A stretch of 44,803 bases of DNA from Lacrimispora saccharolytica (GTDB lineage: Bacteria; Bacillota; Clostridia; Lachnospirales; Lachnospiraceae), in contig JACJJN010000027.1 in NCBI GenBank assembly GCA_016899975.1, positions 1 through 44,803 on the forward strand, read 5' to 3'. Positions 1 through 7,051 of this stretch are shown here, in pieces (position 1 is the first letter of the stretch; every line of letters starts with the position of its first letter). The position numbers and the translations under genes were made by a program. The notes under the pieces were generated by a model, which saw only the letters and a list, made by a program, of their open reading frames with translations, was not told the origin of the DNA and did no database searches.

Positions 1-845
1 TCTTTCAGCCACTGACCCTGCACACGGGATCCGTCCGCATTCAGATAATAATACGTTCCATTCAGATTCAGCCAGCCTTTTTTTCTGTAGATACCTCCAT
101 CCGCCTGATGGTAATAGTATTTTCCGTCGATCAGAACCCATCCGCCGCTGCTGACAACTCCCTTGCTGTCCGCCGTATACCATTTGCCGTTCACCTGGAA
201 GGATGCACTGTACATCATGCCGCCCCAGCCACGGAAATAATAGGTATTTCCATTATACGTGTAAAACTGGTCATGCAGCATTCCGCCCCAGTCTCTCAGA
301 TAATACCAGTCAATGCCATCCTGGAACCATTCTGCGGATTTCATCGTGCCGTCGTCATTCATATAATACCAGTCGTTTTTGTCTTTCAGCCACTGACCCT
401 GCACACGGGATCCGTCCGCATTCAGATAATAATACGTTCCATTCAGATTCAGCCAGCCTTCCTGGGTATAAAGAGAACCATCTTCATTATAATAGTAATA
501 TTTTCCGTTCTCCTCCGACCATCCGGTCACCAGGGTACCATCCGCATTTGCCTTATACCATTTCCCATTCGCCTGGAACTTTATGTTATACATCATGCCG
601 CCCCAGCCGCGGAAATAATATAATTTGCCTTCGTAACGGTAAAACTGGTCATGCAGCATTCCGCCCCAGTCGCGCAGATAATATGTATCAATTCCATCCC
701 GGAACCACTCTGCAGACTTCATCGTTCCGTCGTCATTGAAATAATACCAGTCATTCCCGTCCTTGAACCACTGTCCCCGAACCATCGTTCCGTCATCCAG
801 GTAATAATAATATTTCCCGTTGACCAGATTCCAGCCCGGTGTGAA
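1..845 (-). repeat. In-frame long-period tandem repeat (378-381 bp) within the surface protein
   Basis: The first ~77 bases recur almost exactly from position 382 (period 381). Other anchors, such as the DWGGML unit and the segment around 351/729, recur at a distance of 378. The unit of about 126-127 residues therefore contains several shorter aromatic repeats and has been duplicated as a block, with one codon of indel. Nearly identical nucleotides suggest a recent duplication or ongoing homogenisation. Confidence 0.85.
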
Positions 846-1220
846 ATCCATCGGCTGTACCGGATCCGTCGGTGCCGGGGTCTCTGTTGCCGCCGGGGTC
901 TCCGTGGGACTTTCCGGTGCCGCTGTGGCTGCCGGGGTCTCTGTTGGGCTTTCCGGTGCCGCTGTTGGACTTGCCGATACCGCCGCTGAAGGGCTCGGCG
1001 CCGCAGCCGTTTGGGGAACTGCCGTATTCTGCTCCGGAAGCGGAGTATCTGCCGGGGTCTCCTCCGGTGTCTCACTCTCCGCTGAAATGGAAACGACCGT
1101 CGATGAACCACTCTGCGTATCGCCTGCACCAAAAGCCGGTACCGCTGCCGACAGAAAGACCGCCGCAGCGACAGACAATATGCCTCCCGCAAATAACCTA
1201 TTCAGTTTTTTGTTTTTCAT
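1..1220 (-). CDS. Secreted cell-wall/choline-binding-like repeat protein, C-terminus cut by window edge
   Basis: About 406 residues are visible and the frame is still open at base 1, so the C-terminal part is missing. ATG at 1220 follows a GGGAG site 7 nt upstream. The N-terminus is a signal peptide (MKNKK, then a Leu/Ala/Val core ending near VPAFGAG). Roughly residues 35-125 are a Thr/Pro/Ala/Glu-rich linker with near-identical units (SPTETPAAT). The rest is aromatic repeats of the choline/glucan-binding type (NGKYYYY, GTYYYLNADGS, GWLNLNG) interspersed with DWGGMLHDQF and GWGGMM motifs. These repeats usually dock exoproteins on teichoic-acid choline or glucans; the ligand here cannot be told. 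No catalytic domain lies before the repeats, so any enzyme domain would be C-terminal, outside the window. It could equally be a pure adhesin or surface anchor. Confidence 0.85.
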   Translation of the reverse strand, partial: MKNKKLNRLFAGGILSVAAAVFLSAAVPAFGAGDTQSGSSTVVSISAESETPEETPADTPLPEQNTAVPQTAAAPSPSAAVSASPTAAPESPTETPAATAAPESPTETPAATETPAPTDPVQPMDFTPGWNLVNGKYYYYLDDGTMVRGQWFKDGNDWYYFNDDGTMKSAEWFRDGIDTYYLRDWGGMLHDQFYRYEGKLYYFRGWGGMMYNIKFQANGKWYKANADGTLVTGWSEENGKYYYYNEDGSLYTQEGWLNLNGTYYYLNADGSRVQGQWLKDKNDWYYMNDDGTMKSAEWFQDGIDWYYLRDWGGMLHDQFYTYNGNTYYFRGWGGMMYSASFQVNGKWYTADSKGVVSSGGWVLIDGKYYYHQADGGIYRKKGWLNLNGTYYYLNADGSRVQGQWLK

Positions 1221-1373
1221 TCGTTACTCCCTTTTCTTTTTCTCTGCTCCTTCTCTCCCAGAACTGATTTTCATTGTACAAAGCCCAGTATAGACTGTTT
1301 CCACAAAACTTTCAATAAAAAGCTGAAAAAAACTATTTTTTTCCAATACTAAAGTATGACTCAAATGTATACT

Positions 1374-1508
1374 GAAAGTCAAATACCCCGCAGCAAGCTA
1401 CGGGGCATCAAACTTGTATCGCAGCAGAGCTGCGGGGTATTTGACCCTCGCGGCAGTCGCCAAATGGACATGCAAGCATGTCCGCTTGGCTCGTTGCCCG
1501 CGGGAATA
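1374..1508. repeat. Palindromic dispersed repeat, copy A (complete)
   Basis: The element begins with a perfect 16-bp inverted pair at 1379-1394 and 1429-1444 (TCAAATACCCCGCAGC and its complement). A second hairpin follows at 1460-1489, with GGACATGC/GCATGTCC flanked by CCAA/TTGG, and it ends in a GC-rich CCCGCGGGAATAA. A second near-identical full copy lies at 35102-35229 and a partial one at 2552-2600. There is no transposase; it looks like a MITE/REP-type element. Small reading frames across it are conserved only because the DNA repeat is conserved. Confidence 0.85.
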
Positions 1509-1540
1509 AAAAAAGCTCCAGAAACTTATCCCTTCTCTGG
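1507..1540 (-). terminator. Possible intrinsic terminator of the EamA gene
   Basis: On the minus strand CCAGAGA pairs with TTTCTGG (one mismatch) across the stop codon at 1526. It is followed by AGC and seven T at 1514-1508, just before repeat copy A. The stem is short. Confidence 0.5.
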
Positions 1541-2464
1541 CACATGATTGACCTGATAAATTCCGATACACACCAACACCAGCGCCGCAAACCCCTGAAC
1601 ACTGAATGCCTGATTCTTTTCATTGAGGATCAGCGCCGACAGCACCACCCCGCAGACAGGATTCATAAATCCAAACACTGCCACTTTGCTGACCGGATTG
1701 AATTTCAGCAGAATACTCCAGAGCGTATATGCCACCGCCGAGATCATCGCCATATAAATCAGAAGTCCCGTGGACGCCATGGTAAATCCATGGACTCTGC
1801 CTCCCATCGCCAGACCGCATGCCGTCAGCACAATCCCTCCCAGCAGAAACTGATAGCCGCTGAGAGCCACCGGATCTTCCTTTGCCGAATACTTTTTCAC
1901 CAGCACAGAGGAAAAGGCGTAGGCAAGGGCTGAAAACAGGATAAATCCTTCTCCGGTCAGGCACAGCCCTCCATCCATCCCGGCGCCGGTCAGATTGATG
2001 ATCACCACTCCGGCAAATCCCAGAATGCATCCGGTGATTTTCGGCACGGTCAGCTTTTCATAATGAAACAGCAGACTGGCGATCAGAATGGAAAAAAATA
2101 CATTGGACGCCACCAGGATCGAAGATTTCACTCCCGTAGTATTGGCGAGCCCAACATAAAAAAAGAGATATTGGAGAACCGTCTGCACCATCGCAAGCTT
2201 TCCTACCATCCCAAGAGAACTCTTCTTCGGACACAGGAACTTTCTGTTCACGATACTTCCAATTCCGATAACCAGGACACCCGCCAGAGCAAAACGCATT
2301 CCCGCGAATACGATCTGGCTTGCCACATCCTCCGCCGCGATGGAAAACAACTCATATCCCACCTTGACACACGGAAACGCGCTGCCCCACAACGCACAGC
2401 ATAAAAATGCCGTCAGACAAACCATCCAGGTCCTGGTCAGCAAATTTTTTTGTTTCTGATTCAC
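1526..2464 (-). CDS. EamA/DMT-family transporter
   Basis: Drug/metabolite transporter of about 312 residues, the usual family length, with ten hydrophobic segments forming two EamA halves (first half near LTAFLCCALWGSAFP, second near GFILFSALAYAFSSVLVKK). It is expected to export a small metabolite or amino acid at the cytoplasmic membrane; the substrate cannot be inferred. The frame stays open to an ATG at 2557, but that start lies inside a dispersed repeat and would add a hydrophilic, unconserved 31-residue leader. The GTG at 2464 (VNQKQKN...), 10-12 nt after AAAGGA, is preferred; ATG 2425 is the next candidate. The gene is monocistronic between repeat copies A and B. Confidence 0.85.
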   Translation of the reverse strand: MNQKQKNLLTRTWMVCLTAFLCCALWGSAFPCVKVGYELFSIAAEDVASQIVFAGMRFALAGVLVIGIGSIVNRKFLCPKKSSLGMVGKLAMVQTVLQYLFFYVGLANTTGVKSSILVASNVFFSILIASLLFHYEKLTVPKITGCILGFAGVVIINLTGAGMDGGLCLTGEGFILFSALAYAFSSVLVKKYSAKEDPVALSGYQFLLGGIVLTACGLAMGGRVHGFTMASTGLLIYMAMISAVAYTLWSILLKFNPVSKVAVFGFMNPVCGVVLSALILNEKNQAFSVQGFAALVLVCIGIYQVNHVPEKG

Positions 2465-2490
2465 ACTTCTTTCCGTCCTTTCTGTTTGGA

Positions 2491-2547
2491 GTGCATCGAC
2501 TGCTAAATAACCAAGTGAAGGTGGTCGTTTTTTGGCAGTCGATGTAC
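2491..2547. repeat. Inverted repeat abutting dispersed repeat copy B
   Basis: GTGCATCGACTGCT at 2491-2504 is mirrored by GGCAGTCGATGTAC at 2534-2547 (two mismatches), enclosing about 29 bases with a T run. The same half-site, GTACATCGACTGCTAA, precedes repeat copy C at 35092. The motif is therefore linked to the element, possibly as its outer boundary or insertion site. Confidence 0.6.
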
Positions 2548-2551
2548 TGAC

Positions 2552-2600
2552 ACTCAAATACCCCGCAGCAAGCTACGGGGCATCAGATTTACAGCGCAGC
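2552..2600. repeat. Palindromic dispersed repeat, copy B (left half only)
   Basis: TCAAATACCCCGCAGCAAGCTACGG and the following GCATCA match copies A and C. Similarity fades after the AGCGCAGCGGG segment and the second hairpin is absent. This is a degenerate or truncated copy between the EamA gene and fhs. Confidence 0.7.
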
Positions 2601-2681
2601 GGGAACTCCCGACAACAGGTCAGGAATCCCCGTCACAGCAGTCTTATTCAGTGTATCACAGATTTGCCGTCCGGATCTGTT

Positions 2682-4370
2682 TTAGAACAGTCCGGAAATC
2701 TTTCCATCCTCATCGACGTCGATACGAACTGCAGCCGGAACTTTCGGCAGACCCGGCATGGTCATGATCTCGCCGGTCAGGGCTACGATAAAGCCTGCGC
2801 CTGCGGAAATCTTCAGGTTGCGTACGGTTACTTCGAAATCGGTCGGAGCGCCCAGCTTCGTCTGGTCGTCGGTCAGGCTGTACTGTGTCTTCGCAACACA
2901 GATCGGGCAGTTGCCGAATCCCAGGTCTTCCAGCTGTTTTGCCTGTTTCTGCGCGTTTGCAGTCAGGACAACTCTCTTTCCGCCGTATACTTTCTGTACG
3001 ATCTGGTTCAGCTTGTCCTCAATGCTGCCTTCCAGCTCGTAGGAATAGGTGAATCCATCGTTCGGCTCCTCGCACAGACGGATTACTTCCTCAGCCAGAG
3101 CGATACCGCCTTCGCCGCCTTTCGCCCATACTTCAGACAGTGCAACGTTTACGCCCAGCTCTTTACATTTTGCTTCTACCAGATCAAGCTCTGCCTTGGT
3201 ATCGGTCGGGAATGCGTTGATTGCAACAACACATGGCAGATGGTATACGTTTCTGATGTTGCTTACATGTTTCAGCAGGTTCGGCATACCTTTTTCCAGT
3301 GCTTCAAGGTTTTCATTGTTCAGTTCTGCTTTCGGAACGCCGCCGTTGTATTTCAGCGCTCTTACGGTCGCTACGATAACAACTGCATTCGGTTTCAGGC
3401 CTGCCATACGGCATTTGATATCCAGGAACTTCTCAGCGCCCAGATCCGCGCCGAATCCAGCCTCGGTGATCGCATAATCGCCAAGCTTCAGAGCCATCTT
3501 TGTTGCTGTTACAGAGTTACATCCGTGAGCGATGTTTGCGAATGGTCCGCCGTGTACGATCGCCGGTACATGCTCCAGAGTCTGTACCAGGTTTGGTTTC
3601 AGAGCGTCTTTCAGCAGTGCGCACATAGCGCCTTCTGCGTGAAGGTCACCTGCAGTAACCGGTTTCTGCTCGGAAACTTTTCCGTAAGTATATCCAATGA
3701 TAATTCTGGACAGTCTTTCTTTCAGATCTTTGATATCGTTTGCCAGACACAGAACTGCCATGATCTCGGAAGCAACGGTGATGTCATAGCCGTCTTCTCT
3801 CGGCATTCCGTTGGTTCTTCCGCCAAGTCCGTCTACCACGTTTCTAAGCTGACGGTCATTCATATCCACACATCTTCTCCATGTGATCTTACGTGGGTCG
3901 ATGTTCAGCTCATTGCCCTGGAAAATATGGTTATCAATCATCGCTGCCAGCAGGTTGTTTGCCGCGCCGATCGCATGGAAGTCACCGGTGAAATGCAGGT
4001 TGATGTCTTCCATAGGAACAACCTGTGCGTATCCGCCGCCGGCTGCACCGCCCTTAACGCCGAATACCGGGCCAAGGGATGGCTCACGAAGCGCTACCAT
4101 AACGTTCTTTCCAAGCTTCTGCATAGCGTCAGCCAGACCTACGGTGGTCGTGGTCTTTCCTTCTCCTGCCGGAGTCGGGTTGATCGCTGTTACCAGAATC
4201 AGTTTTCCGTCCTTTTTATCTGTCTTCTTCAGGAAATTGTAATCGATCTTCGCTTTGTACTTTCCGTACTGCTCCAGGTATTCCTCGTCAATGCCCGCTT
4301 TCTCCGCGATTTTGGTAATCGGCTCCATGGTACATTCCTGTGCAATTTCGATGTCTGATTTGTAGCCCAT
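2682..4370 (-). CDS. fhs: Formate-tetrahydrofolate ligase
   Basis: ATP-dependent ligation of formate to tetrahydrofolate giving 10-formyl-THF, a cytoplasmic step that feeds purine synthesis and, in acetogens, the methyl branch of the Wood-Ljungdahl pathway. The 562-residue protein has the full family length (about 555-560). It shows the N-terminal nucleotide loop [10 protein letters not shown] at 66-75, the [22 protein letters not shown] region (split here: [14 protein letters not shown], then GGGYAQVVP), and [13 protein letters not shown] further on. ATG 4370 follows AAGGAGAAGGA at ideal spacing. It is monocistronic in view, with no folD or fchA beside it. Its leader carries a ZTP riboswitch and a terminator, so expression should rise when ZTP/ZMP accumulates under 10-formyl-THF shortage. 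Confidence 0.97.
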   Translation of the reverse strand: MGYKSDIEIAQECTMEPITKIAEKAGIDEEYLEQYGKYKAKIDYNFLKKTDKKDGKLILVTAINPTPAGEGKTTTTVGLADAMQKLGKNVMVALREPSLGPVFGVKGGAAGGGYAQVVPMEDINLHFTGDFHAIGAANNLLAAMIDNHIFQGNELNIDPRKITWRRCVDMNDRQLRNVVDGLGGRTNGMPREDGYDITVASEIMAVLCLANDIKDLKERLSRIIIGYTYGKVSEQKPVTAGDLHAEGAMCALLKDALKPNLVQTLEHVPAIVHGGPFANIAHGCNSVTATKMALKLGDYAITEAGFGADLGAEKFLDIKCRMAGLKPNAVVIVATVRALKYNGGVPKAELNNENLEALEKGMPNLLKHVSNIRNVYHLPCVVAINAFPTDTKAELDLVEAKCKELGVNVALSEVWAKGGEGGIALAEEVIRLCEEPNDGFTYSYELEGSIEDKLNQIVQKVYGGKRVVLTANAQKQAKQLEDLGFGNCPICVAKTQYSLTDDQTKLGAPTDFEVTVRNLKISAGAGFIVALTGEIMTMPGLPKVPAAVRIDVDEDGKISGLF

Positions 4371-4406
4371 AGTTATCCTTCTCCTTTCATTGTCCGCTAT
4401 GATGAC

Positions 4407-4447
4407 GAAAAAAATAGCAACAAATGTAAAGCTGTTACACTTGTTGC
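4407..4447 (-). terminator. Riboswitch-controlled intrinsic terminator in the fhs leader
   Basis: On the RNA strand GCAACAAGUGUAA (from 4447) pairs with UUACAUUUGUUGC (ending 4417): 13 pairs with one G-U and a 5-nt loop. UAUUUUUUU follows. Its 5' arm begins within the conserved CUGGGC end of the ZTP aptamer, so ligand-bound aptamer and terminator are mutually exclusive. Confidence 0.9.
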
Positions 4448-4518
4448 CCAGACGGTCGGCGTTTTCTGAGATTCTGCCTCCCCCAGTGGTTTTTCCACGT
4501 TATTTCCGTCAGTCAACA
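4435..4518 (-). promoter_or_regulatory. ZTP (pfl-motif) riboswitch upstream of fhs
   Basis: Reading the minus strand, the leader contains a hairpin CGTGG/CCAC followed by TGGGGGA, a variable linker, then GCCGACCGTCTGGGC. The last segment is the hallmark 3' subdomain of the pfl/ZTP RNA (consensus CCGnCUGGGC). The class is known upstream of fhs and purine genes and turns expression on with ZTP or ZMP. The position, about 70-150 nt before the fhs start, and the overlapping terminator fit transcription-level control. Confidence 0.9.
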
Positions 4519-4539
4519 GAACTCCTTTGTTATGAGGTC

Positions 4540-4568
4540 ATTTTATCACAACTGGTCAAATGTTTCAA
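4540..4568 (-). promoter_or_regulatory. Sigma-70 type promoter of fhs
   Basis: On the minus strand TTGAAA (4568-4563), a 17-bp spacer, then TAAAAT (4545-4540). Transcription would begin about 15-20 nt before the riboswitch. Confidence 0.75.
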
Positions 4569-4814
4569 TTAATAAATAAAAATTTAACAATTTTTAGGCA
4601 ATCTGCGAAAACATTATCCGAATCTTTGTCTATTTTGAAACCACGGTCTCGAAGGGCAAATGATCCTCTGCTTTTTCCTATCTATCCGTTTTTTTGTAAA
4701 TTTACACAAATGGTAGTTTTTATAAATCGATACAGGATGTTCTTTATTTTCTGAATGGAAATTAGTTTATTTTGATGAAAATAGCAGATTTTTTTGTCTG
4801 TTATGCACAAGTTG
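4569..4814. other. AT-rich intergenic spacer, no gene seen
   Basis: The divergent region between fhs and the GH3 operon is AT-rich. Short frames here lack ribosome binding sites or recognisable protein character. Apart from the two flanking promoters no feature could be supported. Confidence 0.6.
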
Positions 4815-4844
4815 TTGATGTTTTACAGCTAATTGTGGTATACT
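4815..4844 (+). promoter_or_regulatory. Promoter of the GH3 glycosidase operon
   Basis: TTGATG at 4815-4820, an 18-bp spacer, TATACT at 4839-4844. It is followed by an untranslated leader of about 65 nt to the ATG at 4917. Confidence 0.7.
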
Positions 4845-4916
4845 TATAGATATATAATAACTGCAGTTTTCCGCCTGTCGGAACTGTTGATTAACGATGA
4901 AAGGAGTGTAAATCAT

Positions 4917-6989
4917 ATGGAACAAAAGCAGATTGTCGCCCGCACAAAAGGTGTGCTGGAAGTGGACGGCCTGCGTTTTAAGGATCTGGATGGTACCGGT
5001 GAACTGAAGCCTTATGAGGATTGGCGTCTTTCTCCGGAAGAGCGTGCCAAAGACCTTGTCGGACGTATGACCGATGAGGAAAAAGCAGGAATGCTGATCA
5101 TCAACAGCCAGCCGATGGGTATCTCTTCCAAGCCCGGCCAGCCTACCAGCCATAACGGTGTTCTTGCCGAGGCTCACGAAGAAGTTATGATGCGCGGTCA
5201 TAAAAATATGCAGTATCCGACCACCTACAAACTTGCCACCCGCCATATCCGTCACTTTATTGTACGTGAAAACGCTTCCGCCAGCCAGCTGGCTGAGTGG
5301 GTCAATGCGATGCAGGAAGTGTGCGAAGGTACACGGCTCGGTATCCCCTGCCTGGTTACCGCAAACTCGAAAAACGAAAGCTCGGATGTTCATTACAGCG
5401 CCGAGGAGGAAAACAATAAATTTACGACTTTCCCCGGTACGCTGGGACTTGCCGCTTCCAGAGATATGGATCTGATCGACCGGTTTGCCCAGATTGTCCA
5501 TGACGAGTTTTATGCGGCAAATATCCGCAAAGGCTATATGTACATGGCGGACTGTGCCACAGATCCCCGCTGGTTCCGTACCTACGGTACTTTCGGCGAG
5601 GAACCGGAACTGATCAGTGAGATCATCACCCGTGTGATCCGCGGAATCCAGGGAGAGCAGGTGGACGAAAACAGTATCGCCCTCACCACAAAGCATTTCC
5701 CGGGCGGCGGCGCAAGGGAAAACGGATTTGATCCCCATTATGCCAAGGGCAAATACAACTGCTACGCAACCCCCGGAAGTATGGAAACCTATCATCTGCC
5801 GGGCTTCCGCGCAGCCATCGCGGCGGGCACATCCTCGATCATGCCTTATTACGCGATACCGTCCAACGCGAAATCCAGCTTCCCGCAGAACGGAGCGGAG
5901 GCTTTCGACGAAGAGATCGCGTTTGCCTACAACAACCAGTTTATCAACGGCACGCTCCGCGGGGAGATGGGCTTTACCGGCATTGTAAACTCCGATACCG
6001 GCGTTCTGTCCGGCATGGCGTGGGGCGCGGAGGAATATTCCAAAGCCGGCCGCGCGGCGAGAGTCCTGAAAGCCGGTACAGATATGGTATCCGGCGAGGA
6101 TGATCCGGCTCCTTTTGTGGAAGCCATCCGCAATGGTTTTGTAGACAAGGAAACCGTAGACCGGGCGGTATGCCGTCTGCTGGTAGAATTTTTCCGTCTC
6201 GGACTGTTTGAGAATCCGTATGTGGATGTGGAGACAGCCGATGCGCAGGTCAACACCGAAGCAAGCCGCGCTGTTGCCTACAAAGCACATCAGGAAAGCG
6301 TGGTACTGCTGAAGAACCACAACTCCGTGCTGCCTCTGACCGCAGAAAAACTGGCGGGTAAAAAAGTATACGTCGAGATGATGATGCGTACGGAATATAC
6401 CAAAGAAGAACTGGACAACCTGCCAATGACAGGCATCAAGTTTGACCCCAAACAGACCATCGCAGATTTTTCCAAGGCAGTGCGCAAAGATCACCCGGAT
6501 TGGAATTTCGTGGATGATTACCATGACGCAGATATCGCGCTTCTGCTCCTGAAACCTGCCAGCGGCAGCTATTTCGCGGCAACGGAAGGTTATCTGGAGC
6601 TGAATCTGTGCAAGGAAACAGGAATCGATGTAGAACATATCCGCGCGATCCGCGACGCAGTGCCGCAGGTCATCATGCATGTCAACCTGAACCTGCCATA
6701 TCTGCTTGCCAATGTGGAACCGCTGGCAGACGCTGTCACGGTAGGATTTGACACCTTCTCCAGGGCGGCGATCGATGTCATCAGCGGCGCGGCGAAACCG
6801 ACAGGACGGATGCCGATCACCCTGCCCGGCAGCGACGCAGCCATCGCGGTGGATGAGAACGGCGTGTGCGCAAGCCCCAACGATGTACCTGGCTATGACA
6901 AGGCAAAATATATGAAAGACGGCCTTACTTATGCATACCGGGACAGCGACGGCAACGAATACCTGTACGGCTTCGGCCTTACTTATTAA
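4917..6989 (+). CDS. Glycoside hydrolase family 3 protein (beta-glycosidase), two-domain
   Basis: Predicted retaining beta-glycosidase of 690 residues. There is no signal peptide, so it should act in the cytoplasm on imported oligosaccharides. The N-terminal GH3 barrel contains KHFPGGG at 259-265 and the nucleophile region GIVNSDTG with Asp360. The C-terminal alpha/beta sandwich starts near residue 430 (ESVVLLKNHNSVLPL) and ends with YGFGLTY, with no fibronectin-III domain. ATG 4917 lies 7 nt after AAGGAG; an upstream in-frame ATG at 4833 has no such site. It leads an operon with a second GH3 gene 62 nt downstream. The substrate (beta-glucoside, xyloside or N-acetylglucosaminide) cannot be fixed from motifs. 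Confidence 0.9.
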   Translation: MEQKQIVARTKGVLEVDGLRFKDLDGTGELKPYEDWRLSPEERAKDLVGRMTDEEKAGMLIINSQPMGISSKPGQPTSHNGVLAEAHEEVMMRGHKNMQYPTTYKLATRHIRHFIVRENASASQLAEWVNAMQEVCEGTRLGIPCLVTANSKNESSDVHYSAEEENNKFTTFPGTLGLAASRDMDLIDRFAQIVHDEFYAANIRKGYMYMADCATDPRWFRTYGTFGEEPELISEIITRVIRGIQGEQVDENSIALTTKHFPGGGARENGFDPHYAKGKYNCYATPGSMETYHLPGFRAAIAAGTSSIMPYYAIPSNAKSSFPQNGAEAFDEEIAFAYNNQFINGTLRGEMGFTGIVNSDTGVLSGMAWGAEEYSKAGRAARVLKAGTDMVSGEDDPAPFVEAIRNGFVDKETVDRAVCRLLVEFFRLGLFENPYVDVETADAQVNTEASRAVAYKAHQESVVLLKNHNSVLPLTAEKLAGKKVYVEMMMRTEYTKEELDNLPMTGIKFDPKQTIADFSKAVRKDHPDWNFVDDYHDADIALLLLKPASGSYFAATEGYLELNLCKETGIDVEHIRAIRDAVPQVIMHVNLNLPYLLANVEPLADAVTVGFDTFSRAAIDVISGAAKPTGRMPITLPGSDAAIAVDENGVCASPNDVPGYDKAKYMKDGLTYAYRDSDGNEYLYGFGLTY

Positions 6990-7051
6990 AATGAAACCTT
7001 TATTTAAAAGTTTACCTTACAAATTTCAAAAAATCTAGGAGGAATGATTGA

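Noticed and set aside
1356-1547. Small frame in repeat copy A (with MDMQACPLGSLPAG) that recurs in copy C
   Set aside because: The protein similarity follows from conserved repeat DNA with hairpins; no ribosome site and different ends in each copy.
2465-2557. Upstream extension of the EamA gene to ATG 2557
   Set aside because: The added residues are read from repeat DNA and are hydrophilic; the GTG at 2464 has a ribosome site and gives normal family length.
2599-2629. Hairpin after fhs as a terminator
   Set aside because: The stem has several mismatches and no U tract on the minus strand; it may be degraded repeat.
2532-4358. 608-codon plus-strand open frame opposite fhs
   Set aside because: Antisense shadow of a clear formate-tetrahydrofolate ligase; no ribosome site and a Cys/Phe/Gln-rich composition unlike real proteins.
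4767-6680. 637-codon minus-strand open frame opposite the first GH3 gene
   Set aside because: Antisense shadow; the plus-strand gene has a promoter, ribosome site and catalytic motifs.
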